A stretch of 64,000 nt of DNA from DASSNR01 sp036278935 (GCA_036278935.1 DASUKA010000057.1:1-64000); one strand, 5' to 3'; shown: positions 43,072-52,967, numbered from the stretch's first letter. Notes: generated from the sequence alone by a model not told the origin. A program made the numbers and translations.

Positions 43072-43135
43072 CGCTCTGCTGGATGCACGCGTGGCCCCCG
43101 ATACCCTGGGGGCCACGCGTGCATCCAGCAGAGCG
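43072..43135. terminator. Perfect 28-bp inverted repeat between convergent genes, possible bidirectional terminator
   Basis: Arms 43072-43099 and 43108-43135 are exact reverse complements (outer end CGCTCTGCTGGATGCACGCG) with an 8-nt loop GATACCCT. It lies 10 bp after dcd and 25 bp after the end of the Asp-Thr lipoprotein gene, so it serves both strands. No T-run follows on either side, unlike a classical intrinsic terminator, and the stem is far longer than usual. RNA from either strand would form a very stable hairpin, maybe an RNase III target. Confidence 0.5.
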
Positions 43136-43159
43136 TACCTGATGCGGCGTGCCGGGATG

Positions 43160-43588
43160 CTACTGGCTCGTACCCCGCATCATGGTGGTGTCGAACAGGC
43201 TCGTGTCGACCATGCTGGTGTCCACCCGGGTCGTATCCACGGTCGTGGTGTCGACTGTGGTGGTGTCCACCGTCGTGGTATCCATCGTGGTGGTATCCAC
43301 GGTGCTCGTGTCCATCTTGGTGGTGTCACGATACAGGGTATCGCGCATCATCGTGGTGTCACGATTCAGCGTATCCTGCATCGTGCTCGTATCACGCATT
43401 GTGCTCGTATCGCGGTAGAGCGTGGTATCACGATTCAGCGTCGTGTCCGTCCGCATCGTGGTATCCTGCATCACCGTCGTATCAGTCGTCGGCACAACTT
43501 CGCCCGGAGACTCATTCGGCTGATTGTGGTGGCACGCGGCTATCGCCACCACCACACCGGCGAGCACCGCAACGCGTTGTAACTGCAT
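43160..43588 (-). CDS. Asp-Thr repeat lipoprotein
   Basis: 142 aa, unknown family. Residues 1-19 are a lipoprotein signal with lipobox IAAC (Cys19). After a short linker (HHNQPNESPGEVVPT) almost the whole protein is repeat: 19 Asp-Thr pairs, first every 6 residues (xxRDTT units, residues 36-90), then nine tandem pentapeptides of the form [VMF]DT[TS]x (residues 92-136). Charge is acidic to neutral, no Cys after 19, no predicted globular core. It should be an extended, surface-exposed stalk or spacer. 14 of the 19 pairs are D-T-T or D-T-L, which fit the Bacteroidota O-glycosylation sequon. GGAGG lies 5 nt before the ATG, so it is expressed. Confidence 0.75.
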   Translation of the reverse strand: MQLQRVAVLAGVVVAIAACHHNQPNESPGEVVPTTDTTVMQDTTMRTDTTLNRDTTLYRDTSTMRDTSTMQDTLNRDTTMMRDTLYRDTTKMDTSTVDTTTMDTTTVDTTTVDTTTVDTTRVDTSMVDTSLFDTTMMRGTSQ

Positions 43589-43754
43589 CCTGACCTCCCG
43601 TAGGGTATTTGAACCGGGGGACGGTAGCATATTCCGTGCACCGCGAGAGCGTCTGTGCGGGATATCCGAGACATCGAGTGTACGGTATCATGCCCCGGGG
43701 CGCGAGCGCGACAACGATCACGTGGATTATGTGATATGTCGCACAGAGACCGCA

Positions 43755-44000
43755 TCAGCGCCCCAGTCCCAGTCCCAGTCCGTAGGCGACGAGTACGAGA
43801 ATGACCAGCACCGCTACGATCCACCAGACCAGTGCAACGCCTCCGCCGGCGCTTACGCGCGCCGTGGAGTGACCGCGCACCGGCGCTTCCGGCTCCGTTT
43901 CATGGCCCGCTACATCGGGTGTCCCCGGAACGGCGTCCGCCCCACCCAGGCTCGTCTCGCGATCTTGAAAGCTGTTCGGACCCTGGCTGCGCTCGGGCAT
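43755..44000 (-). CDS. Small C-terminally anchored membrane protein, function unknown
   Basis: 81 aa. Residues 1-50 are hydrophilic, Pro/Gly/Glu-rich and probably disordered; residues 54-76 form one strong transmembrane helix (ALVWWIVAVLVILVLVAYGL), followed by GLGLGR. No family recognised. GAGAGGAG about 7 nt before the ATG supports translation. It lies between the terminator of the sdh operon and the Asp-Thr lipoprotein gene; the 166-bp gap after it shows no clear promoter. Confidence 0.65.
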   Translation of the reverse strand: MPERSQGPNSFQDRETSLGGADAVPGTPDVAGHETEPEAPVRGHSTARVSAGGGVALVWWIVAVLVILVLVAYGLGLGLGR

Positions 44001-44044
44001 CTCATACTCCTCTCGACAGACTCCACGGGGTGCATGTGCAGCAA

Positions 44045-44070
44045 ACGGGCCACGATTGCTCGTGGCCCGT
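44045..44070 (-). terminator. Predicted terminator of the mdh-sdhCAB operon
   Basis: Perfect 10-bp stem ACGGGCCACG (44045-44054) and CGTGGCCCGT (44061-44070) with a 6-nt loop, 34 bp after the sdhB stop. On the minus strand it is followed by TTTGCTG, a short U-run. Confidence 0.6.
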
Positions 44071-44104
44071 GCGTGGTAACGCCGCTTGATTGTCAGTTTA
44101 ATTG

Positions 44105-44937
44105 TCAGTGTTCGCTGTGGTCCGCAGGACGTCGAGCGCTCGCCTTCAGATAATCGCTGTTCATGCGCGCGATCGTGTCGATGCTGATCTCCTTGGGACA
44201 CGCGGCCTGACATTCGCCATGAAACGTGCAGCTGCCGAATCCCTCACTGTCCATGCGGTCCACCATGGCGAGGACCCGGCGGTCGCGCTCCGGTTGTCCC
44301 TGCGGCAACAGCCCCAGATGCGTGATCTTGGCGCCCGTGAACAGCGACGCGGATCCATTGGGGCACGCGGCCACGCAGGCACCGCACCCGATGCAGGCCG
44401 CCGCATCCATGGCCATGTCCGCCGCCGTCTTGGACACCAGGATGCTATTGGCATCCTGTGGTCCGCCCGGGGGAGCGGTGATGAAGCCGCCCACCTGAAT
44501 GATGCGGTCCAGCGCGCTGCGATCGACCACCAGATCCTTCACGACGGGGAACGCGCGCGCGCGCCATGGCTCGATGTAGATCGTGTCGCCATCGCGAAAG
44601 GTGCGCATGTGCAGCTGGCAAGTCGCCGTCCCCTTGAGCGGCCCGTGCGCCACGCCGTTGATCATGAGACTGCACATGCCGCAGATCCCTTCGCGGCAGT
44701 CGCTATCGAAAGCGATCGGTTCCTGCCCGCCAGCCATGAGCTCTTCGTTCACGACGTCGAGCATCTCGAGGAACGACATGTCGGGGCTTACGTCCTTCGC
44801 GTCATAGCGCACCATGCGCCCGGGTTCGCGGGGACCGGCCTGGCGCCAGACATAGAGCGTCAGATGCATGCCCCGCGCGACCGCGCCGCGTTCCGAGCCA
44901 GCGTGCAGGGCGGCGGGCTCCGCTACCGTCTGGTTGA

Positions 44938-44941
<4 letters not shown>
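44105..44941 (-). CDS. sdhB: Succinate dehydrogenase iron-sulfur subunit
   Basis: 278 aa. Relays electrons from SdhA to menaquinone through three clusters: 2Fe-2S in CREGICGMC with a later Cys in TATCQLH, 4Fe-4S in CIGCGACVAACPNG, and 3Fe-4S in CTFHGECQAACPKEI. GTG start overlaps the sdhA stop (GTGA). Last gene of mdh-sdhC-sdhA-sdhB, followed by a terminator hairpin. Confidence 0.97.
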
Positions 44942-46853
<1,912 letters not shown>

Positions 46854-46857
<4 letters not shown>

Positions 46858-47597
46858 CGCACCCAGCCGAAGAAGATGGCAAGCGGCACCAGCGTGAAGC
46901 CCGCCCATACCACCACGGCAATCAGCGTCGCGATGGGCCGATGGAATGGGTCAGAGGCGGGCTGGTTGAGCCCCAGCGTGCGCGTGGAGCTCCAGGCGCC
47001 GTGAAAGATGTGTAGTCCGAGGGCGATCATCGCGAGCACATAAATCAGCGTCACCCACCAGATAGTGAAGCTTCCAACGAGGTTGCCGTAGACGTCGCCC
47101 GGGACGAAGCGCTCGGGATGGATCGTTCCGGTCGTGATGTGCAGAATGTGAAAGATCACGAAGAGCAGAATCGCCAGCCCGCCCCACCGCATGGTGCTGG
47201 ACGCAATGGTCGCCGCCTGTCGCTGCTTGCGCGCGTAGGGCACCGGGCGAGCGGCCAGGTCCATCTGTGTGAGCTGGACGGCTGCGACGATGTGCAGGAC
47301 GACCGATACCAGCAGGATGATCCGCACCAGCCAGAGCAGCTCCCCGATGGTGTGATGCAGGAACGCCGAGTAGGCGTTGAGGCGTACCGCGCTCTCGAAG
47401 ATCTGCAGGTTCCCGATCATGTGCACGATCACGAACGCGATCATGATCCAGCCGGTCGCGGCCATGACGATCTTCTTGCCGATGGTCGAACCCCAGAACG
47501 CGCGCCCGCGGCCCACGACCGTGCGCCGACGCGGCGGCGCCGCGACGGGCCGGCTCGCGGGCGGACTCGAGAGCGCGCTGCCCCCGCCGGAACTCAT
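46854..47597 (-). CDS. sdhC: Succinate dehydrogenase cytochrome b subunit (type B, single SdhC)
   Basis: 247 aa. Five predicted helices with haem-ligand histidines at e.g. IVHMIGNLQIF, LHHTIGELLW, FHILHITTG and LGLHIFHGAWSS; this is the one-piece diheme anchor of type B enzymes, so no SdhD is needed. The first 40 residues are Pro/Arg-rich and cytoplasmic. ATG overlaps the mdh stop (ATGA). Confidence 0.95.
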
Positions 47598-48523
47598 AGC
47601 CGCACCGACTGCATCGGCCCCCGCACCGCCTCCGCGCTCCTGGCGAGCGCATCGCGCTCGGCGGTCGTGAGCTCGACCTCGATAATCCGCTCGAGCCCGG
47701 CACGGCCGAGCTGGCAGGGCACGCCGAGAAAGAGTCCGGACTGTCCGTACTCGCCCTGGAGCCAGGCCGCGCAAGGGAGCACCCGGTGCTGGTCACGCAC
47801 GATCGCCTCGCACATCTGCACCACCGCCGCCGACGGCGCATAGTACGCCGAACCGCTCTTGAGATACTTCACGATCTCCGCCCCTCCCGTGCGCGTGCGC
47901 TGCACGATCGCGTCGAGCTTGTCCTGGGCGAGGAGCTGCGTGATGGGAATCCCGCTGACCGTCGTGTAGGAAATGAGCGGCACCATGGTGTCGCCGTGCC
48001 CGCCGAGGACCATTGCCTGGATGTCCTTGACCGACACGCCGAGTGCCTCCGCAATGAAGGACCGGTAGCGCGCCGAGTCCAGCACGCCCGCCATCCCGAG
48101 CACGCGCTCGCGCGGGAAGCCGGTGACCTGCAGCGCCACATACGACATCACGTCTAGGGGATTGGACACCATGAGAATGACGGCGTTGGGCGATGTGCGC
48201 GCGATCTCCGCGGACACCTGCTTGACGATCCCGGCATTGGTGGCGAGCAGATCGTCGCGCGACATCCCCGGCTTTCGCGCGATGCCGGCCGTGATCACGA
48301 CCACGTCGGACTCGGCGGTCTCCTTGTAGCCGTTGGTGCCGACGAGCCGCGTGTCGAACCCTTCGATTGGCGCCGACTCCCACTGGTCCAGGGCCTTGCC
48401 CTGCGGAATTCCCTCCGCCACGTCGACCATGACGACCTCACGCGCCAGTTCCTTCTCCGCGAGCCGCTGCGCCGTGGTCGCACCGACGTTCCCCGCTCCA
48501 ATTACGCTGATTTTCTTGAGCAT
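47594..48523 (-). CDS. mdh: Malate dehydrogenase
   Basis: 309 aa, LDH-like Mdh. Oxidises malate to oxaloacetate with NAD. Cofactor motif ISVIGAGNVGATTAQ at residues 5-19; acidic residue in MVDVAEG suits NAD; substrate loop AGIARKPGMSRDDLL; catalytic GGHGDTMVPL. Directly upstream of sdhCAB, so two successive TCA enzymes share a transcript. ATG about 40 nt after a predicted promoter. Confidence 0.97.
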   Translation of the reverse strand: MLKKISVIGAGNVGATTAQRLAEKELAREVVMVDVAEGIPQGKALDQWESAPIEGFDTRLVGTNGYKETAESDVVVITAGIARKPGMSRDDLLATNAGIVKQVSAEIARTSPNAVILMVSNPLDVMSYVALQVTGFPRERVLGMAGVLDSARYRSFIAEALGVSVKDIQAMVLGGHGDTMVPLISYTTVSGIPITQLLAQDKLDAIVQRTRTGGAEIVKYLKSGSAYYAPSAAVVQMCEAIVRDQHRVLPCAAWLQGEYGQSGLFLGVPCQLGRAGLERIIEVELTTAERDALARSAEAVRGPMQSVRL

Positions 48524-48563
48524 TCCCGTTCGATTCCGATGAAAAAATGACAATCGCCGCCCA

Positions 48564-48592
48564 AAAGTATCCGGCGGCGAAAAGAGGTGCAA
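48564..48592 (-). promoter_or_regulatory. Possible promoter of mdh-sdhCAB
   Basis: Minus strand -35 TTGCAC (48587-48592), 17-bp spacer, -10 TACTTT (48564-48569). Each hexamer matches consensus at only three positions, but position and spacing agree with the other predicted promoters here. It lies in the 136-bp gap after moaA. Confidence 0.4.
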
Positions 48593-48659
48593 CCAAAGAT
48601 GGCGTGGTGCCACATCACGCGGTCGACCGCGCGCGGATCGTCCTCCTGGTGCCGATGCG

Positions 48660-49658
48660 TCACCCGCCAACCTGCGACAGCGCGCGCAAACCGCCTACCT
48701 GCATCTGCAGCAGATGATGCTCCTTGGGCTTCTCCGACAGCGCCTTCACGTACAGCGGGATCAGATCCTCCCCCGCCCGCAGGGGGTCGCGCAAGTTCAC
48801 TTCATGGTCCCCGAACAGGCAGGTCCTGAGTCGTCCGTCGGCCGTGAGCCGCACGCGATTGCAGGAGCCACAGTAGGTATGCGTCATCGGCGTGATGAGG
48901 CCCACGGAGCCCGATGCGCCCGGGAAGCGATAGTAGACGGCCGGCCCGTTGCCGCGCGGCGGCCCCTCCGTTGCTTCCAGCGCGCCGAGGCGCGACAGCC
49001 GATCGAGAATCTCATCGCTCGGAACGACGTGCTCCCATGTGAGCGAGCGCATCTCCCCCACCGGCATGAGCTCGATGAACCGCACGTGCCACGCGTGCTC
49101 GACGGTGAGGCGCGCGAAATCCTCGATCTCATCGTCGTTGATGCCGCGCATGACCACCATGTTGATCTTGATCGGGGCAATCCCCGCACGCTCGGCAGCG
49201 CATGCCGCTTCGATGGGGCTGAACTCCATCTTGCGCCGCGCGATGGTGTGGATGCGGTCCGCACGCAAGCTGTCCGCGCTCATGTTCACGCGGTCCAGCC
49301 CCGCTGCGCGCAGGGACTCGGCGAGCGCCGGAAGGCGTACCCCGTTCGTGGAGAGCGCGATGTCCTCGATTTCCGGAACCGCGCGCAGCATGGCAACGAG
49401 CGTCACGAGATCGGGGCGAATCGTCGGCTCGCCGCCAGTAATGCGCAGCCGCCGCAAGCCTAGCGGCGCAAGCTGCTGCACGATGGCGGTGATCTCCTCG
49501 AACGAGAGGATGTCCCGCTTGGGAAGCCACTCCAGCCCCTCCAGCGGCATACAGTACAGGCACCGGAAGTTGCAGCGATCGGTGACCGAGATGCGCAGAT
49601 ACTCAATCGTCCGCCCGAACTGATCCCGGAGCGTGGTCGTGCCCGTTGATGCGGTCAT
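48660..49658 (-). CDS. moaA: GTP 3',8-cyclase
   Basis: 332 aa. Radical SAM enzyme starting molybdenum cofactor synthesis from GTP. N-terminal cluster Cys29, Cys33, Cys36 (CNFRCLYC), RITGGEPTIRPD, second cluster in CGSCNRVRLTADGRLRTC, and the C-terminal Gly-Gly tail (LSQVGG) needed for activity. ATG overlaps the moaE stop (ATGA). No molybdoenzyme is encoded in the window. Confidence 0.97.
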   Translation of the reverse strand: MTASTGTTTLRDQFGRTIEYLRISVTDRCNFRCLYCMPLEGLEWLPKRDILSFEEITAIVQQLAPLGLRRLRITGGEPTIRPDLVTLVAMLRAVPEIEDIALSTNGVRLPALAESLRAAGLDRVNMSADSLRADRIHTIARRKMEFSPIEAACAAERAGIAPIKINMVVMRGINDDEIEDFARLTVEHAWHVRFIELMPVGEMRSLTWEHVVPSDEILDRLSRLGALEATEGPPRGNGPAVYYRFPGASGSVGLITPMTHTYCGSCNRVRLTADGRLRTCLFGDHEVNLRDPLRAGEDLIPLYVKALSEKPKEHHLLQMQVGGLRALSQVGG

Positions 49659-50092
49659 GATGACATCACCGATGGTTGAGCGGTCGGATCAACCCATTCG
49701 CGCGTCCCGTCCACGTAGGCCTCACGCTTCCAGATCGGCACGCGGCGCTTCAGCTCCTCAATTACGTAGCGCGAGGCATCGTACCCGGCCGCACGGTGCG
49801 AGTGCGCCACGGCAATCGCCACACTGACCTCGCCAAGGGCGAGCGCGCCGAGACGGTGCTCGACGACGATGTCTCGCGTGCCGAACCGCTCGGCGGCTTC
49901 CTGGGCAATCGCGGCCAATTCGCGTTCGGCCATCTCGCGGTACGCGCTGTACTCGATCCCCGTCACCGCGCGTCCGTCGTTCACGTTCCGCACCGTGCCG
50001 AGAAAGAGGATGGCGGCGCCGTTCCGCGCATCCGCCACTTCGGCGAGGAGAACCGCGGGGTCGATCGGCCGATCCACGATGGTTGTGCGCAC
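49655..50092 (-). CDS. moaE: Molybdopterin synthase catalytic subunit
   Basis: 145 aa. Adds sulfur to precursor Z with thiocarboxylated MoaD. Conserved GAAILFLGTVRN, GIEYSAYREMAE, VEHRLGALALGEVSVAIAV and the late VPIWKREAY. Start is a GTG at 50092 one base after moaD, preceded by AGGGTGAG; the frame extends upstream into moaD but without similarity. Confidence 0.96.
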   Translation of the reverse strand: MRTTIVDRPIDPAVLLAEVADARNGAAILFLGTVRNVNDGRAVTGIEYSAYREMAERELAAIAQEAAERFGTRDIVVEHRLGALALGEVSVAIAVAHSHRAAGYDASRYVIEELKRRVPIWKREAYVDGTREWVDPTAQPSVMSS

Positions 50093-50093
50093 C

Positions 50094-50336
50094 TCACCCT
50101 CCAGCCACAGGGGGGATGACCGCCAGCTCGTCGCCATGCACCAGGATCGCGTCATCACGCGCATATGCCTGGTTGACGGCCACCAGCGGCGCCGGCGGCA
50201 GGAGCCCTCCGCCGGGAAGCGCCCGGAGCTGCGCCAGCGCCTCGCGCACGGTGGCCCCTGCGGGCAGGGCCAACTCCACCCGGTCGCGGTTCAGCACATC
50301 CGCATAGGAGGCGAAGAGCAGCGCCGTGACTGTCAT
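50094..50336 (-). CDS. moaD: Molybdopterin synthase sulfur carrier subunit
   Basis: 80 aa, ubiquitin-like fold ending in the required Gly-Gly (PPVAGG). Begins VTALLFASYADVLNRD, typical MoaD. First gene of moaD-moaE-moaA. No ribosome binding site at the usual distance; a TANNNT box ends 7 nt before the ATG, so the mRNA may be leaderless. Confidence 0.94.
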   Translation of the reverse strand: MTVTALLFASYADVLNRDRVELALPAGATVREALAQLRALPGGGLLPPAPLVAVNQAYARDDAILVHGDELAVIPPVAGG

Positions 50337-50343
50337 GCCCTAC

Positions 50344-50349
50344 AATCTA
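50344..50349 (-). promoter_or_regulatory. Candidate -10 box just upstream of moaD
   Basis: TAGATT on the minus strand with 7 nt between it and the moaD ATG; initiation would be at or next to the start codon. No good -35 is seen at 16-18 bp, so support is weak. Confidence 0.35.
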
Positions 50350-50393
50350 ACGAGGGTTGCCACAGCTGCTCCACGGGAGCGCGCCAGTGGCGC

Positions 50394-50422
50394 TGTACAG
50401 CCGCGGTCGTCCGCATTAGCAT
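50394..50422 (+). promoter_or_regulatory. Candidate promoter of the BtuF-like gene
   Basis: Plus strand -35 TGTACA (50394-50399), 17-bp spacer, -10 TAGCAT (50417-50422), then only 6 nt to the ATG. No ribosome binding site precedes the gene, again suggesting a leaderless transcript. The gap of 92 bp is shared with divergent moaD. Confidence 0.4.
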
Positions 50423-50428
50423 GCTGGC

Positions 50429-51415
50429 ATGCGTATTGTCTCGCTCGTTCCGGCCGGCACTGACATTCTCTTCGCCCTCGGCGCCGCCACGGACATCGTT
50501 GGCGTCTCGCATGAGTGCGCCATACCGGCCGGGGCACCGGCGCTGCCCCGGCTGACGCGGAGCGTCGTCCAGACCACTGGCTTGTCGAGCGCCGAGATCG
50601 ACGCCGCCATCGCCGGGCAGGTCGCCACCGATGCCCCCGTTTACGAGGTGGACGGCCAGACGCTGGAAGCCCTCCGCCCCGACCTCATCCTCACGCAGGG
50701 ACTGTGCGACGTATGCGCTCTACCAGCTCGCGTTGTCGAGAACGCGCTCTGCCGGCTGTCCTGGCGACCGGCGCTCCTCTCTCTCGACGCGCACAGCGTG
50801 GATGGCGTCCTCGATTCCATCCATGAGGTCGGTAAGCACACTGGCCGCCGCCGGCAGGCGCAGCTGCTCGTGTCGCATCTGCGGTCCCGACTGGATCAGG
50901 TGGCGCTGGCGGTCGCCAAACGCCCGCGGGTCCCTGTGGTGTGTCTGGAGTGGCTCGACCCCCCGTACGCATGCGGCCACTGGATTCCAGAGATGGTCGA
51001 GCGCGCGGGCGGCACGGAGTTACTGGGACAGACCGGGATGCGCTCTGCTCCGGTGCCGTGGGCGGAGATCGAGCGCACTTGCCCGGCGGCCGTAATCGCC
51101 ATGCCGTGCGGCTTCGATCTTCCTCGAGCTGCACAGGACCTCGAGCAGGTGGCGGCGCGCACGCCATGGTTGCGCGCCACAGGCGCCGCCACGGTATATG
51201 CCGCAGCCGGGACGTATTTCACGCAGCCCGGTCCGAGCCTCGTGACCGGTGTCGAGGTGCTCGCCTCGGTGCTGCATCCGGACGCCGCGGCGTGGAGCGT
51301 CCCGCCTGGTGCGATCACGCGCTGGCGGGCGCCGGCGCCGCTCCGGAAAAACGGAACGCTCCGGCCATCGGGTGAAGGTGCCGGAGCGCATGGAAAGGGA
51401 GGACGGTCGAACTAG
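50429..51415 (+). CDS. Solitary BtuF-like cobalamin/iron-siderophore binding protein without signal peptide
   Basis: 328 aa. Resembles the periplasmic binding protein family of BtuF: RIVSLVPAGTDILFALGA at the N-terminus, VGVSHEC, LRPDLILTQGLCDVC, VVCLEWLDPPYACGHWIPEM. The protein begins at the domain itself, with no signal peptide, and no ABC permease or ATPase is nearby, so it may be cytoplasmic and act as a binding or sensing protein rather than in import. The ligand is not certain. It ends with a low-complexity tail (GEGAGAHGKGGRSN). Convergent with the HU gene: their stop codons share the bases CTAG. Confidence 0.82.
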   Translation: MRIVSLVPAGTDILFALGAATDIVGVSHECAIPAGAPALPRLTRSVVQTTGLSSAEIDAAIAGQVATDAPVYEVDGQTLEALRPDLILTQGLCDVCALPARVVENALCRLSWRPALLSLDAHSVDGVLDSIHEVGKHTGRRRQAQLLVSHLRSRLDQVALAVAKRPRVPVVCLEWLDPPYACGHWIPEMVERAGGTELLGQTGMRSAPVPWAEIERTCPAAVIAMPCGFDLPRAAQDLEQVAARTPWLRATGAATVYAAAGTYFTQPGPSLVTGVEVLASVLHPDAAAWSVPPGAITRWRAPAPLRKNGTLRPSGEGAGAHGKGGRSN

Positions 51416-51744
51416 GCGGCGGAGATCTTGTCCACGGTCTTGGCGTCGTGCATGTCGGCGACGATCCCGCGCAACTCCTTCGACGGCTTGAACACCGGCA
51501 CCGGGCGCGCGGAGACCTCCACCGGCGAGCCAGTGCGTGGGTTCCGTGCCATCCGCGTCTTCCGCTGCCGGATCTTGAAGGTGCCGAAGCCGCGGACTTC
51601 GATGTTCTTCTGCTCCTTCAGCGCATCCTTCACGGCATCGAGGAAAGCATCCACAACGCGCGCGCAATCCTTCTTTGAAATCGTCGGGCCGGCGGTACGG
51701 GAAATTTGCGCCGTCACGCGCTCGACCAGGTCGGCTTTGGTCAT
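51412..51744 (-). CDS. hup: HU/IHF-family DNA-binding protein
   Basis: 110 aa, with about 18 residues beyond the normal HU length. Small nucleoid protein that bends DNA as a dimer. N-terminus TKADLVERVTAQI, DNA-binding arm segment GFGTFKIRQRKTRMARNPRTG including the proline-tipped arm, then VPVFKPSKELR. AGAGGG about 8 nt before the ATG. It has its own strong-looking promoter just after carA. Confidence 0.95.
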   Translation of the reverse strand: MTKADLVERVTAQISRTAGPTISKKDCARVVDAFLDAVKDALKEQKNIEVRGFGTFKIRQRKTRMARNPRTGSPVEVSARPVPVFKPSKELRGIVADMHDAKTVDKISAA

Positions 51745-51791
51745 TCGCTACCCTCTGGAGAGACACTCGCCATCCGGCGAACCGTGAGTCG

Positions 51792-51820
51792 AACTTAGGA
51801 CGTTACCTATTGTGTGTCAA
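51792..51820 (-). promoter_or_regulatory. Predicted strong promoter of the HU gene
   Basis: Minus strand consensus -35 TTGACA (51815-51820), 17-bp spacer, -10 TAAGTT (51792-51797). The leader is about 40 nt. The -35 begins 9 bp after the end of carA. The best match to sigma70 consensus in the window, as expected for an abundant nucleoid protein. Confidence 0.7.
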
Positions 51821-51829
51821 GCGTTTGGC

Positions 51830-52963
51830 TCAGCTATGCGACACCGTCGAACGTCCGTTCGAGCGCACGGCGCTCAGGAATTCCCCAAAGAGCGGCCGCG
51901 CATCATGCGGCCCCGGCGCCGCTTCCGGATGATACTGCACGGCGAACACGGGAAGCTCCCGATGCACCATCCCCTCTACCGTCCCATCGTTCAGATTCAC
52001 ATGGGTGACGCGGAGTGCGGGAGCGTTTTTCACCTCCGTCGCATCACCGACTACCGCGAAGCCGTGATTCTGCGATGTGATGAGCACCTGCTCCGTGTCG
52101 AGCGCGCGCACTGGATGATTCCCGCCGTGGTGCCCGTACGGCATCTTGGCCGTGGAGCCGCCGTAGACCAGCCCAAGCAGTTGGTGCCCGAGGCAGATTC
52201 CCAGCGTGGGGATGCCGCGCTCCGTCAGCTCCCGGATGATCGGAATGGCGTACGGAACGGCTGCAGGATCGCCTGGCCCATTCGAGAGGAAGACCCCATC
52301 GGGCGCGAGCGCCATGGCCTCGGACGCCGACGTGTCCGCGGGCACGACCGTCACGCGGCAGCCCTGCTCGACGAAGAGGCGCAGGATGTTGCGCTTGATG
52401 CCGTAATCGTAGGCAACGATATGCTGCGCGGCATCGGAGTCGCCGCACTGGTAGCGCTCGCGGGTGGACACGACGGACGCGAGATCGGATCCCTCCATGG
52501 AGGGGCACGCCTGGAGTGCGGCGCGGGCGGCATCGTTCGGCTCCTCACCCGGCCCGATCACCCCACGCATCACGCCGAGCGACCTCAGATGTCGCGTGAG
52601 ACGCCTGGTATCTACCTCGTGCAACACGGGCACTTGCGCGTCGCAAAGCCAATCCGCGAGATGCGCGGTGGCGCGCCAGTTCGAGAACTGTCCGGAGACC
52701 TCGCGCGCCACCACGCCAGCCACCTGCGGCGCTGCGGACTCGGGGTCTTCGCCATTCACGCCGTAGTTGCCGATCATCGGCGCGGTCATCACCACGATCT
52801 GCCCGCGATAGGACGGATCCGTGAAGACCTCCTGGTATCCCGTCATGTTGGTCGTGAACACGACTTCCGCCACGGCGGGTGAGGCGGTATGCAGGAGGCT
52901 GCCGTGAAAAAGGGCTCCATCCTCGAGGAGGAGGAACCCCGGACAGGAATCAGCCGGATTCAC
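51830..52963 (-). CDS. carA: Carbamoyl-phosphate synthase small subunit
   Basis: 377 aa. Hydrolyses glutamine to feed ammonia to the CarB subunit (not in the window) for arginine and pyrimidine synthesis. Begins GFLLLEDGALFHGSL; FTTNMTGYQEVFTDPSYRGQ; nucleophile Cys in GICLGHQLLGL; His-Glu in QYHPEAAPGPHD. GTG start at 52963, 4 bp after secG, so it depends on the secG transcript. Confidence 0.97.
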   Translation of the reverse strand: MNPADSCPGFLLLEDGALFHGSLLHTASPAVAEVVFTTNMTGYQEVFTDPSYRGQIVVMTAPMIGNYGVNGEDPESAAPQVAGVVAREVSGQFSNWRATAHLADWLCDAQVPVLHEVDTRRLTRHLRSLGVMRGVIGPGEEPNDAARAALQACPSMEGSDLASVVSTRERYQCGDSDAAQHIVAYDYGIKRNILRLFVEQGCRVTVVPADTSASEAMALAPDGVFLSNGPGDPAAVPYAIPIIRELTERGIPTLGICLGHQLLGLVYGGSTAKMPYGHHGGNHPVRALDTEQVLITSQNHGFAVVGDATEVKNAPALRVTHVNLNDGTVEGMVHRELPVFAVQYHPEAAPGPHDARPLFGEFLSAVRSNGRSTVSHS

Positions 52964-52967
52964 CGGT

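Noticed and set aside
44091..44111. Tandem ATTGTCAGT copies around the sdhB stop
   Set aside because: Only two short copies, partly in coding sequence; too little to call a repeat.
48618..48631. 14-bp palindrome CGCGGTCGACCGCG after moaA
   Set aside because: Self-complementary with no loop and no T-run; not convincing as terminator or operator.
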